From positions 71,576,556-71,640,555 of the forward strand of contig CM050449.1 in assembly GCA_027563935.2 (NCBI GenBank): a stretch of DNA of 64,000 nucleotides, written 5' to 3'. A program made the translations under genes and the position numbers. The notes under the pieces are model-generated. The model did not search any database. It had not been told where the DNA came from and saw only the letters and a program-made list of their open reading frames with translations. This stretch comes from Costus lasius. Lineage: Eukaryota > Streptophyta > Magnoliopsida > Zingiberales > Costaceae. Positions 45,634-57,213 of the stretch are shown piece after piece (within the stretch, counting starts at the first letter, position 1; each line of letters starts with the position of its first letter).

Positions 45634-46155
45634 TTATTCTAAAATCAGGTTATCAATGCGTATAATAATACTTTGTTTGAAATTATCATAAGAATGACCG
45701 AGACCAATTATCACGTGCATAATAAGATTTACATCTGATATATGATTTCCCATTGTAGCAAGATTGTTAGCAATATTTTTAATTTTTTGCATATATTCAT
45801 GTATAGAGTCTTTTTCTAGCCGAATCATCTGCAATTGCGTCTTGAGTTGAAGTATCCTTGCATGAGAATATGTTTGAAATGCTTTGGCAAGAGCATTCCA
45901 TACCTCTCTAGATGAAATGAGGCCTACCACAATAGGAAAAACACTTCCTGTAATAATAGAATGAATCCAAGTTAAAATTAACTGATCTTTAGTTACCCAA
46001 TCATCGCAGCGAGGATCCATTGGAGAAGGAATCAGCCTAGTGCCTTCAACAATTCCTAATATGCCATGAAAACGAAAAAGTGGAATCAAATCGAATGATG
46101 GCGAAAACGAGGAGCCGGTGGATGCTGACAAGGAGGGGCTGGAGGATAGAGACAA
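45634..46155 (-). pseudogene. Ty1/copia Gag fragment (UBN2 type)
   Basis: 173 codons on the minus strand. The body matches copia-type Gag: 'WVTKDQLILTWIHSIITGSV', SREVWNALAKAF, ARILQLKTQLQMIRLEKDSIHEYMQ, and LIMHVIIGLGHSYDNFK. An internal deletion has removed the usual W-x-R block between the Ser-rich N-terminus and the FRFHGILGIVEGT segment. No zinc knuckle or pol follows to the left. It is an isolated fragment, not obviously linked to copia A, B or C, and is more like single-Gag Ale-type elements. Confidence 0.75.
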
Positions 46156-48185
46156 GCGGGAGCTAGAGCATAGAGATGAGGAGGAGTCAGATGATGGCTA
46201 GGGCATAGGGCGGAGGGCGAAGCCAAAGGCTGAGACTGGGTGGGGGAAGCGGGGAGAAGAGAGAGAGAGAGCAGAGAAGGGATTTTGATTTTGAATTATG
46301 AAGTTAAAAGGGGAGCGGTTGGTCGGCGAGGAATTAAAAAAGTAATAAATTATTTTGACTCATTGTTGAAAGATGTGATGTACGATTGGAAGGAGTTCGA
46401 GAAGGAGAAACTCACGGACGGCTGACAGGGGTAGTTAATAGATCTTTGTTTCATAAATATCAAAAGAGGGGGGCGATGGGCCTAGATCCTCGAAGGAATA
46501 AATCTTTTTTTTTATAAATATCAAAAGCAATAACGAAAGTGCTGCGAGTTAAACAAATCATCTTAAAAAATAAGATGACTTTAGTTAAACAAATAACGTT
46601 GCCAAAGAAGCAAAACTCTGATTAATAAAAATTATTTTAACAAAGAAGATAATTTCGGTTAAACAAATAATGTTGACGGAGAAAATAGCTCCTATTAAAC
46701 AAGACGAATAAGGCAACTCCGTAAATAGAAAAAGGAAAACTTCGATTTACAAGACGTTCTCACCATCCATCATTCCTTTTCCTGAGTTCCATCGTTCGCT
46801 GCCGAAAATGAAGCAAAAGTGGCTGCAACTTTTCCTTGTTTTCACCGCAAATTGCTCTGCATCTTCGACTCTTTGATTCGCCTCCCACCGTCTTCCTTGA
46901 CTTTGGCCATTGTCGGGTTCACCATCTCACAAGTTACTCTGCTCCACTACTTCTTGATCAACTCTTCCGCTCTTCCCATTGCTCAGTTTCCTTCCACTGT
47001 TGGCGACATGAAGGAAGAGAACGTGATGCTACTCAGCCAAGCTCAAAAAAGGGAAGCAAGGAGATGAATATGATTTAGCTCTCGCCGAGAAAATGCTGTC
47101 TTCCACTGCTTCCTTCCTCGGTTGTTCCTCTCTGACATTTGTGTTCAAGTCATGAGAGAGATCTTTCTCTCTCCACGTCTCTAAAGTAATCAGAGAGGTA
47201 TGAGGAGTCGCTCGAAATTCCCCTGTTCATCGTTCCTTCTCTCTAGCCAAGACAGCGGACGCTTGCAGTCTTTGTTGGCCCAACTTGCCCCACCTTGAAT
47301 TTCCATCACTGCTGAACCAGTCTGCCTCCTTTCTGTCAACTTGCTCATTGCTTGCTACCAAAATCCCTCCATCCACAGCTACATTCTTGCTGCAAATCGC
47401 CTTCATCATTGGCACCCCTCTGCCACTGCACTCCTTGCTGGATTGTTTGCACCTTCACACACCACCAACGTCTACACCTTTGCACACCACCGAAGGTGAA
47501 GTGGAAGCCAACCAATTAACATCGGTAAACCATGCTATCTTGCTCTGGATCTCAGCCACAAATTCCTCTCTGACATTGATGTCTTCCGGCTGTCAAATTA
47601 AGGTCGTGACTTGATAAGAACAAGCCTTGTGAGGACAAAATCAATGGTGTAACCATCTGATGGCCGGATCGTCAAATTCGAAAGATTTTCTAGCAATCTC
47701 TTTTTTTTTTCTAGTCACGAACTCTCTTGAGTTCTTCTCGATTAACTAGACATCCGGCCATCTGATAGAGTTAAATATTTAGCCACACCTTCTCCTCGAG
47801 CGTGTGAACTGGCGACCAAAGGGATCCAGCCATCCGACATTTGGATCACTGGAAACGAATGATTTTTGGCAATCCAGCATTACCGTTGTTTCTAATGAAC
47901 GCTCCTCCCCATTCAGGGGTCGTTCAGCATTAACTCGTCACTAGCCAGTCCCAAATTTCGAGCAGCAGTCCATCTTGACATGGAGTGTTTGTCGCTGGAG
48001 TAGCCCCAGCAGCCCGGCATTGAACGACGATCGGTCGTCGGCAGAAGGCAAGACCCGCTTGTTGATGCGGGCGAAGAAAAAACAAATAAAACAAAATATT
48101 TTTGTTCATATCTCGTCTTCTATCAGACGATCCAGATGATCCAGATCACAGAAACTGAATCATGATTTAAATAATCAAATTCACT
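46156..48185. other. Unassigned, no supported gene
   Basis: A GA-rich stretch lies near 46230-46300 and AT-rich sequence with recurring TTAAACAAATAA (46540-46700). 46800-47600 is of moderate GC with short overlapping frames (for example 46819-47067, 82 codons, leucine-rich). None has recognisable domains or splice structure. Confidence 0.35.
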
Positions 48186-48189
48186 CTCA

Positions 48190-48650
48190 TAAGATCGATG
48201 ACTAGGATTATAGACCCGACAATTCGGGTCAGTGGGTTATAAATGAATCATGTCAACTGTGACCCGTGACCCGATTAAGCCAATCTAAACACGATCCATT
48301 TAATTAATTGGATCAAACCGTCTAACAGAAACACAACTCAATATAAGAGGAACACAACCCAACACAATCCGAATAACTCTTTTATCATTTATATTTTTAA
48401 TATAGATAATAAAATAATAAAAATTCTATTAAAATTAATAAAATTTTTTTTATATAAATATATAATTTAATCGGGTTAAGTGGGTCAACCCGTTTGCAAC
48501 CTGATTATTTTTTATTCATAAACAGGTTGATCTGTTTATGACTAGAAAATGATTATGGCTAATCCGAACCCGCCTAACTTCCTATCGAGTCGGATCGGGT
48601 CAGCAGGTCAGGTCAAGTTTTGCTCGATCTAATCTAATCTATAGATCTAG
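48190..48650. repeat. GGGTC-rich repeat, probable decayed hAT-type MITE
   Basis: CCCGACAATTCGGGTCAG-like sequence on the left and TCGGATCGGGTCAGCAGG-like sequence on the right, with GGGTCAACCCG between, match the style of hAT subterminal repeats such as those of 2364-9034. I could not define exact ends or a target duplication. Confidence 0.45.
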
Positions 48651-49974
48651 CAATCCAAATATGTTAACATCCTATGCTACACAACTAAATTTTTATAGCA
48701 ATAAAGTGGTTTTAATGTAACTCTGGTTTAGTGAGAATGGTATAAATTGGGTCAAATTGATACTGTGCATGGGTTCAATCGATCAAATCAAATTGAACGT
48801 AAATTCAACCCAACTTCAATTGAAGTTTAACCTAAATCCTTACACTAAAAGGGTGTATCCAGTTTAATTTTGATCCAAGTATCAACGATGATTCAATTAA
48901 ATATGATACAGAATCAAGCTTCTATGCTTGCTCAAATCCATTCTTTTTTTTTGGATAGAACTAAATTTAGTCCGGGAAATCATTGTATATAAACCATGTT
49001 GTGAGCCTAATTTAGTCTAGTATTGGCCCAGTCCAACTCTACTGTAATAAGACTTCCATTTCTGCACTTGTTTTAAACTTTACCATTGCATCAGAATTCT
49101 AATTGCGTCAAAATCAAAATTAAGTTTGTGCAATCATGTCACAACCAGTAAGGGGCCAAATCCGAAATCAATTTTGATTTTTAAAAAAACATGTCTAAGA
49201 GCCATCTCCTAATAAGGATCAGAATTTTGACCAAAACTGCGTGCAACTGCTCGCCACGCCTTTTGACCTTTTTCTTCATCGGCAGAGCATTAAATAAGCT
49301 TGAAAATCTTCATCTTACTTATTCAAGTATAATTCATATCTCAAAATTGGAGCGAGCACTAGTTTATTGTGCTTTACTCACAACCATTTGTCAATAGAAT
49401 CCTGCAACAGACTTTTTAACACCAAGAGGGAGAAGGTGTAAAAGTGGTCGAAATGAATTGCTCATTAGCCAATATTGTCCGTTTTGAACCGGACCAATTA
49501 ACCCCAACCACCATACTCCAAATCAGGTTCACCAACTCAAATCAAATCTACTTCACTTGACCTTAGGCTTAGCTTATTGTCGCACAACTCAATCTCAATA
49601 AATTTGGGTTCAGACTCGGTGTATATTTAATCACTAAATTTAGATCCAAATCCAACACTTGCTTCAAACCAATAGAGATGTTGCTTCAGATTAGAAGTCA
49701 TTATTGATTCAGACTTGGCTTGATATGGTTTTTAACACAATTTGATTAACTACAACAATGCCTTAATCGAATTCAAATCTTATCAATTTAACTCAATGTC
49801 AATCATTATCATCAAACCTGGCTTAACTCCAGTTGGATTTTAGTCAAACTAATTTGACCAATTTTTTTGCATGATACTTGATCCAACATGCTCAGTTCAA
49901 CTCAATAATCAACTTAGTCTATTTGACAAGATTATCTTCCCGACTTGACACAAATTTTCCTAACCTGAAGACTA
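48650..49974. other. AT-rich intergenic sequence
   Basis: Rich in CAATT/AATTTG words; no gene, RNA or element ends recognised. Confidence 0.4.
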
Positions 49975-50365
49975 ATTCTGACATTTCAGCCTTACAAAGG
50001 CTATTTCGGATATTTTAGCCTTCCAAAGGCGATTTATGATATTTTAGCTTTTCAAAGATTATCGTTGATATTTTAGCCTTTCAAAGACTACCTCTGATAT
50101 TTTAGCCTTCTAAAGGCTAACTCTAATATTTTAGTCTTCTAAAAGCTACCTCTACCTCTAGTATATTAGCCTTCCAAAGACTATTTTTGATATTTTTGCC
50201 TGTCAAAAGTTATTTCTAACATTTTAGCCTTCCGAAAGCTATTTCTAATATATTAGCCTTTCAAAAGTTATCTATGATATTTTAGCTTTCTAAAGGTTAT
50301 TTTTGATATTTTACCATCTCAAGGCTATTTTAGGAATATCAACATTTTAAAAGGTTATTCTAAAT
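49975..50365. repeat. 29-bp minisatellite with palindromic core
   Basis: About 13 monomers at a 29-bp period. Each has the form ATATTTTAGCCTTCCAAAGG plus CTATTTCTG. The core AGCCTT...AAGGCT is an inverted repeat, so each monomer could form a small hairpin or cruciform. One 6-bp slip (ACCTCT doubled) occurs near 50150. Monomers are diverged from each other. Confidence 0.92.
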
Positions 50366-50520
50366 ATTTGACCTAATGACGCATTCTCTTAATTTGAACA
50401 TTTGGCTTAAAAGTCCGTTATCCTATTTTGAATGTTTGGCCCAATGATCCATTTACCTATTTTGAATATTTGGCTCAAAAGGCTCATTTACCCATTTTGA
50501 ACATTTAGCTCTCTAAAGGC
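50366..50520. repeat. Second, roughly 36-bp tandem repeat
   Basis: About four diverged units of ATTTTGAACATTTGGCTCAA plus a CGTTATCC-like tail directly follow the 29-bp array. The last unit ends in CTCTAAAGGCT, echoing the first array's core. Confidence 0.75.
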
Positions 50521-52866
50521 TAATCCAAACACATCAACTCTCTAAGCTGATGCATGGTACTAATAGTGTTATTTGGGGGGTGCGTGTGTCGATACTATAT
50601 ATTGGGGCGTAGTTCCTTAATATTGTTATAGTATCATTCATAGCTAAAACCAGATTTTTTGAACTTGAAATCAAATAGTTGTTCACAGAAAGAATATCTA
50701 TCAAACTCAAAATAGATAAATATTCAAATGTCCTTTTACAAGCCAAATATTTATCAATTGACATAGCGATCTTCTTATGTCTTCAAAAGGAAGAACATCA
50801 ATCAGGGTATAGTTATACACCAAGGCTAAATAGTTATCTCACATTCCCAAGGAAATAGATTTCACATTGTAGAATAATTATATGCCAAGTTTAAACAATT
50901 ATTTCACATCATCAAGAAGATAAATTTTATTCAAATTTAAATACTCACAAGTCATTAAGACCGAGTATTTACCAAGTACAAATATTCAAAAGCTATCAAG
51001 ACGCTGGATATTCATCTTATTTGTTGAACCATTTCTAGAAGAGTGTTAATCATTTTTGAATTTTGTCATTTAGCCATCATTTGGCTAATAATAAGCTTTG
51101 TAATGAAATTGTAAGCCTTTTACAACAAATATGATGAATGATATTGCTCTTCAAACCATTTATTTTTATTTGATTTTATATGTGTAGAATAATTAATCAA
51201 AGGTGTCCTAAGATATTTAAAGGTAATTAATAATAAATGCTTGCATTTATTGGAAGTTAGAACTCACTTAAACAAAAAACCTTATATTCATAAGGTGAAT
51301 TTAATATGGTCGCATCATATTTTCATATTAATTAAAATTTAACCATTTTTGACCCAACAACCACAATGAAAAAAAAACATAGTTATCGATATTTGACATT
51401 ATGGGTTATCAAATATAAAACCCTTGCCACTTTTTCATTAGTGGTACAATTTTTAGTGTCTCTCACTCGCCTTGCTTCTTAGTACATCACACAATTGCAT
51501 GAAGGCTAATGTAGGTAGAAGACTCAACCAAAGGAGGTACAAATGGAACTTAAGGTTACCCTAGGAACCTAAAGTTCCATTATACCATGCATTGTATAAC
51601 ATGCATTTTAGGTTTGGTAATTTTTCTAAATTTAGCATACATCTCATATTTTTGTTGTGAATATTATTAATCATACAACATGGTAGTATAGGACATATTT
51701 GCATCACATTTTGGTAAATTCAAGCTATTCAAATTCCAAGAAAATTTAGCTCAAGCAAAAAAAGGATTCGCTCAAGTTCATGAAGGAAGATATCTTTGGG
51801 CCATACAAGTGACCATCCAACAAAGAAAAGATGGCCAAGCCTTTGGATCTTTGGGAAAGAAAAGATGGTCGAGTCACTAAAGGTTCTCCTTTAGTGATCT
51901 GGAGGGAAAGGAAAGATTTATACTTTTTCCCTTGTTTCAGTAAAAAAAAAAGGAAAGAAAGGAAAGAAAAGAGAGGGAAAATTTGGGGCGTTTTTCCCCT
52001 CAAACTAATCCTTCCAAATAAGACGAAAATTACTTTTCTCTCCCTCTCACGCCTCGACTCTCGCGCTGTATGACCTCACACCTCATGCTCTCGAACCCTA
52101 TCTTCCCCACATGCCTCACGCTCTGGACACCGTTTGCCTCTCTCCGAAAAAACCTCCACTCTAGTTGCCATTCGCCTCTCGCCATTCCCCTCTTGCCGTT
52201 TGCCTCTCACGTCTCAAGTCGCTGCCGACGCCTGCATAACTCGCCGTTCGCCTCTCGCCGTTTGCCTCTCGCCGTTTGCCTCTCGCGTCTCAAGTCACCG
52301 CCGACACCTGCACAACTCGCCGACACAGGTTTGCTCCAATCTCCTTATAAGATTTTCTCTAATCTCCGATTTTCTTCTCGCCGTGGGTGTAAGGTTTTAT
52401 CGGCGACATTTGCTTGTAAGATTTTCTCCAATCTCCGATTTTTTTCTCGCCATGGAATAGGAGATAAAGGAGCATCTGTTCATTAATTATTAATGATCAA
52501 TTGTGTCATTTTATTAATGTGATTGTATTAGTTGACTTACAAATTCCACAATGACATCCGATTTGATTAATTTGCTAAAAAATAATAGAAATCATTGTCA
52601 TTTTCTTGTTAGAGTGTGGTTTTAGCAAGCACGAACACAGACCATAAAGTTGGAAGAGAAATCATTGTCATTTTGTTCTCTTCCGGTTTGATTATTAATG
52701 TGACACTTGCTATGTTGAAGTATCTATATGTTTTAAAAGGTTTTTTTTGCTCTCTATAAGATTATACATGCTTGCTTATACATGTTTGCTGCCATGATTT
52801 TTGTTTATACATGCTTGCTTATACATGTTTGCTTAATTTTTCTTATGTATTATCATAGGTATCATC
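50521..52866. other. Unassigned, with local duplications near 52190-52455
   Basis: AT-rich to about 51740, with no protein family in the short frames. 52197-52246 is repeated at 52274-52323 (CGTTTGCCTCTC... blocks, period 77 bp), and an AAGATTTTCTCCAATCTCCG block occurs twice (about 52350 and 52421). This may be the 5' end or leader of PIF/Harbinger element B. Confidence 0.4.
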
Positions 52867-54067
52867 ATGGCTCCATTGAGTAAGAGAGATATGTTGAAAC
52901 TTCACTTGAGAAATTTACACATAATATGTATAGCTATATATTATGTTGTATGACAATGGATATCTGAATCAACATATGTGAACAAACCATTAAAAGAGAG
53001 TCTAGAATATGGAGATAATATACGAAAAGAAATTTTAAAAAATTTAACCACTTCCAATGAAATTTATCATAACATGATAAGAATGAGAGTGCATGCTTTC
53101 AAGCATTTATGTGAGCTATTACAAGGCACTACTCGAATTCGAGAAACAAAAAATTGTTTCATTGAGGAGAAAATGACAACGTTTTTGTATTTGGTAGCTC
53201 ATAATGTCAAATATCAAGAAATTTGCTTTTTCTTTCATTGTGGTACTCAAACAATCAGCTGACACTTCCACGAGGTGTTAAGAGCTATTATTAGCTTGAC
53301 TGATCAATTTATCACACAATATGATGGTTCGGTTGTTCCACTAGAGATATACAATTGTAGCAGACTTTATCCATATTTTAAGTTATGTCATCTGATAAGT
53401 AAGGTTTGTCTCCCTTAATAACATAATTAAATATACTAAATAAACTTATTAAAAAAATGCAGGACTATTTAGGTGCAATTGATGGTACACATATCCGAGT
53501 AAAGGTACCTTCTATTGATACGCCTAAGTAGAGGGGAAGAAAGGATTGGCCAACGACGAATGTTATGGCAGCCTATTCGTTTGATATGAAATGTACTTAT
53601 TTCCTACTTGAGTGGGAAGGGATAACTTCGGATTCACGAATAATAAAAGATGCTATTAGTAGATCTGACAATCTAAAAATTCATGAAGGTATCACTTAAA
53701 AGAGCATTCAAAACATGCTCCCAGAAATGCTAAGGAACTTTATAACCATCGACATCCTGGTGCTCGTAATGTTATTGAAAGATGTTTCGGCATATTAAAA
53801 AAGAGGTTTCTAATCATAGCAAGTGGTACAGAACCTCATTTTCCTATACGCACACATGTTCTGATTATTATAGCGTGTTGTATCTTGCATTACTATTTAA
53901 TGGGTGTTGATCCCGATGCTAACATAATTGCTCAAGTTGACTATGAATTAGCAAACACAATATCCAATGATGTCTCTGTTATAGAAAGGCAAGATGAAGA
54001 TGCTAAGAAAGGGGTTCTTATTAGAGATGTTATAGTTGAAGCAATGTGGAGTGATTATGTATTATAA
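52867..54067 (+). pseudogene. PIF/Harbinger transposase B
   Basis: ATG at 52867 (MAPLSKRDMLKLHLRNL). A recognisable N-terminal domain (RMRVHAFKHLCELLQGTTRI, HNVKYQEICFFFHCGTQTIS) leads to HFHEVLRAII and YPYFK, then an intron ending in TGCAG|GACTATTTAG. The DDE part follows: GAIDGTHIRVKVP (first Asp), GRKDWPTTNVMAAYSFD, TSDSRIIKDAI (second Asp), and RNVIERCFGILKKRF (third acid). The C-terminus is IIIACCILHYYL, ending at 54067. In-frame stops (for example 53260-53262), a shift near 53700 and loss of the segment between the second Asp and EHSKHAPRNAKELYNHRH make it non-functional. The donor site is also altered. Confidence 0.85.
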
Positions 54068-54240
54068 ATAAGTATGAAATGTTGTCACTGACATTGTTGG
54101 GCTTGTTATTAGAAATGTTATGAATTTTAATTTGTAATGTAATGTGGAATGATGTTAGAATTTCATTATTATGACGAATTTTAATTTGTACTTGTCATTG
54201 TATGCTAACTTTCCTATTTTTTTTTCTATTTCAATATAAG

Positions 54241-55259
54241 ATGGGTAAAAAAGCCGAAGGATCAAAAAGAGACAATGTTAAATGGATTGAAGACATGGAT
54301 AATGTCTTTGTAAATTCAATGTTAGAGCAACAGTTGAAAGGTTTTAGGGTTGACGGTACGTTTACCTCAACCGCATATAAAAATATGCTTAGTGACTGTC
54401 TTGAAAAATTTGCTATATCATTGACAAAGGAGCATCTGAAAAATAGAATTAAAACCTTAAAAAAAAATTTCAACACATGTCATGAATTGTTTAAAAACAA
54501 AAGTGGAATCGCATGGAGTTCCAGTTCAAAGATGTTAAAGGCTAACAACACTGTATGAGATGAGCTTATTGCGGTATGTTTATAAGTTTTTTATTTTATT
54601 GTAATTAATTTATATATTGTGCATGTAATGTTATTGCGTATGTACTTATCTAAATTATTATTCTACAGGCTAACCCTTCTATAAAGAAATGGAGAAGCAC
54701 TCTTGTTCATAACTACAACAAGTTTGAATAATTATTTTCAAAGGATCGAGCTATTGGAAATATGTCTGGAACAGGCCAAGAATTTATTCAAAGTTGGAAC
54801 AAAGAAAGTGAAGAAGAAACTTATATCTCACTCGCTAACGAGACTCCTTATAATATAGTTGCTGATGAGGAGGAAGAAAATGAAGATAATGGTATAGCAA
54901 CCCCAACTTCTATGCCAAATGGTAAATTGGGCAGTACTGCTTCTATGATACATAGGCCTGGTAAGAGAAAATTAGAATCGCTTACCTTACAACAAGACAC
55001 AAAGGAGAAGTTTGAATCATTAGTCAACTGTATTGAAAAGAGTACTGATGCTATACTAAAGCAAGGCATTACTAAGCCCGATGAAAAGGTATATACCAAA
55101 AAGGAAAATTTTGACAAGCTGATAAGAATTGGTGTTCCACAAGACAATCTCATTCCTACATTTATTAAGCTTGCAAAGAACAAAGAAAACACACAGATCT
55201 TCTTCATAGTTCAAGAGAATATGCGACTTGACGTAGTGAATGAATTTATGAATGCATAG
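54241..55259 (+). pseudogene. Myb/SANT-like PIF/Harbinger accessory protein B, two exons
   Basis: I choose the ATG at 54241 (MGKKAEGSKRDNVKW) over an upstream one in AT-rich sequence. Exon 1 carries the Myb/SANT-like fold (VKWIEDMDNVFVNSMLEQ, LTKEHLKNRIKTLKKNFNTC). A 95-bp intron has canonical ends (GCG|GTATGT at 54574 and CTACAG|GC at 54668-54669). Exon 2 runs to 55259 with 'NPSIKKWRSTLVHNYNKFE', an acidic linker and a helical tail (TKEKFESLVNCIEKSTDAIL). Two stops (TGA at 54556, TAA near 54730) break it, but most of exon 2 is open. It lies just downstream of transposase B in the same orientation. Confidence 0.82.
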
Positions 55260-55539
55260 TATGTTTAGACTTTTTAGTGGTATGTGGATTAATTTGGGAC
55301 TTGGTGGTATGTGGATTTTGTTAGTGTTTAGTTTGTTTTTAATTTGGTATGTGGATGTTGTTTGACTTTAGTTGTATTTGAACTTGGTACATTACATTTT
55401 GATTATCTATGTTAAACTTTATATTATATGTAGATGTCTTTTTATATTTGTGATGCAACATTATATTTCCATCATATACACAGGTTTCAAATATTGATAA
55501 TAGAGCAAAAATGATGTCAAACTTTTTAATAATTTTATA

Positions 55540-55540
55540 A

Positions 55541-55569
<29 letters not shown>
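55540..55569. repeat. (ATT)n microsatellite
   Basis: About ten ATT triplets within AT-rich sequence after the PIF/Harbinger B genes. Confidence 0.9.
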
Positions 55570-55572
<3 letters not shown>

Positions 55573-57213
55573 ATAATTTTATAATTATAAATAATATTTA
55601 TTTTTTAAATAATAATAATAATATTTTATATTTTTTTTTCCTTCTAGTGATCCCACTGAAACAAGGAAAGGAAAATGAAATCTGTTTTCCTTTCTTTCTA
55701 TTTTCCTTTCTATCCTATTTTCTATTCTTTCTTGTTTTCTATCCCTTCGCTGAAACTGTTGGTGGACAACTTGATGAATGAATGAAGGTTGTTAGTTCTG
55801 TAGCATTCAAAGATTTGGATGCATACTTTCCCTCTTTTTCTAGCTGAAGTTTCAATGGATTTTGAACTTCTTCCATATCTCCTCCTCTAGCCGAGTTTCA
55901 CACCTCTTCCCCTGCTCATCCACTAGCATCCACTTCTCCACCATCCTGTTGCTGATCCTGGAGGCCAATCAAGCTAAAACATAAGCCACTCCATCTCATC
56001 ATCTGGACAAACCCACATATGGAAGGATCTTCCAATCTGACGGTTGGATCTTTGGGATTGGAAGCACCTTCCTGGACACCTCAACCTCCACTCAACCTCC
56101 CTTGTCGCGAATCATTCTCCTCCTACTAGCTACCATTCGCACCTAATTTCTGGACATGAATTCGTCGTGACCACAGGAACCTCTAGCTAAAGTAAGCCTC
56201 CAACTAAAGTAAGTCCAGTGATTGTGCCTTATACGGTGATTAGCCGTGACCCTTGCTCCATTTCGCGTACTTGTTGTTTCCGTCAGAGTAGGGTAGCATT
56301 GAAGTCATTTGTCTTTCGGCATCTGGGTGTAGCCGCTAACTGCTGAGTTTCGTCTGATAGAGCCCTCGATGATCCTCTTCCCACTTTGCAAGTGCCGCTA
56401 GCAGACGGTGCCATTGGAGTGAGCTCACTGCCCTGCCATCTCGCCCCTTTTCCATCGCTCCCTTCAAAGCTAGCAACCATACTATTATGTCGCAGACTCG
56501 TGAGCAACTGGCTGCCTTCCCATGCCTCCAAAGTCACTGATGATGTCGAAGCTTTGAACGTTGTTAGCTAATTCAAGTTTCCTAATTTGCTTATTATCAA
56601 AATAATTTTCAAAATGTGTTGTTTTCATGCATGTACCCATCCAAGCCTAGGCTCCTTAGATTAGACTTTTAAGCTTTCAAACTTATTTTCTAAATTCTAA
56701 GTCAATTATAGACCTAGGTGTTTGAAAGAAAACATTGCATTATCATAACTAACTTGGTGCATTGTTTTCAAATTTATAATCTTTCAAGATCATGCATACC
56801 TATTCTAGAGCCCAACAAGAATCTAACACATCCATGGATTTAAACTTACCGTAAAATCGGGAAATCTTCACAAATTACGGCAGTGTTCGGATTTTATGGC
56901 ACCATATGGAATTACAGTACCGTAAAATAGATTACGGCACTACCATAATTTGCTGTCTTGCTCCGATTTGCGTGAAATTTCTTGTGTGATCTCCTCTTGA
57001 TGATGATAATCCTTCTATGTATTTGATTATGCTTAAAAACTCCTTAAAATAATGCCTTTTTACCTGAAAACCATGAAAAACCAAAACAGAAGTAGATTTT
57101 ACAATATTCAATGAATTTAGCATGGAAACAAGTAAAAGATCCTCAATTTTAGCATGAAATGATATCAAAAAATGATGCAAAATATACTACATATTTTGGT
57201 GTCATCAAACACA
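55570..57213. other. Unassigned sequence before copia C
   Basis: A CTTTCCTTT-rich stretch (55630-55750), then mixed sequence. Short frames at 56283-56571 on both strands show no family. Near 56850-56950, TTACGGCA/TACCGTAA words alternate. No gene supported. Confidence 0.35.

Noticed and set aside
49975..50365. CRISPR-like regular repeat
   Set aside because: Units are contiguous with no unique spacers, and the context is a plant nuclear genome; it is a minisatellite.
51893..55655. TAGTGATC on both sides of PIF/Harbinger element B as its target duplication
   Set aside because: PIF/Harbinger elements make a 3-bp duplication, and the adjoining sequences do not form convincing inverted ends.
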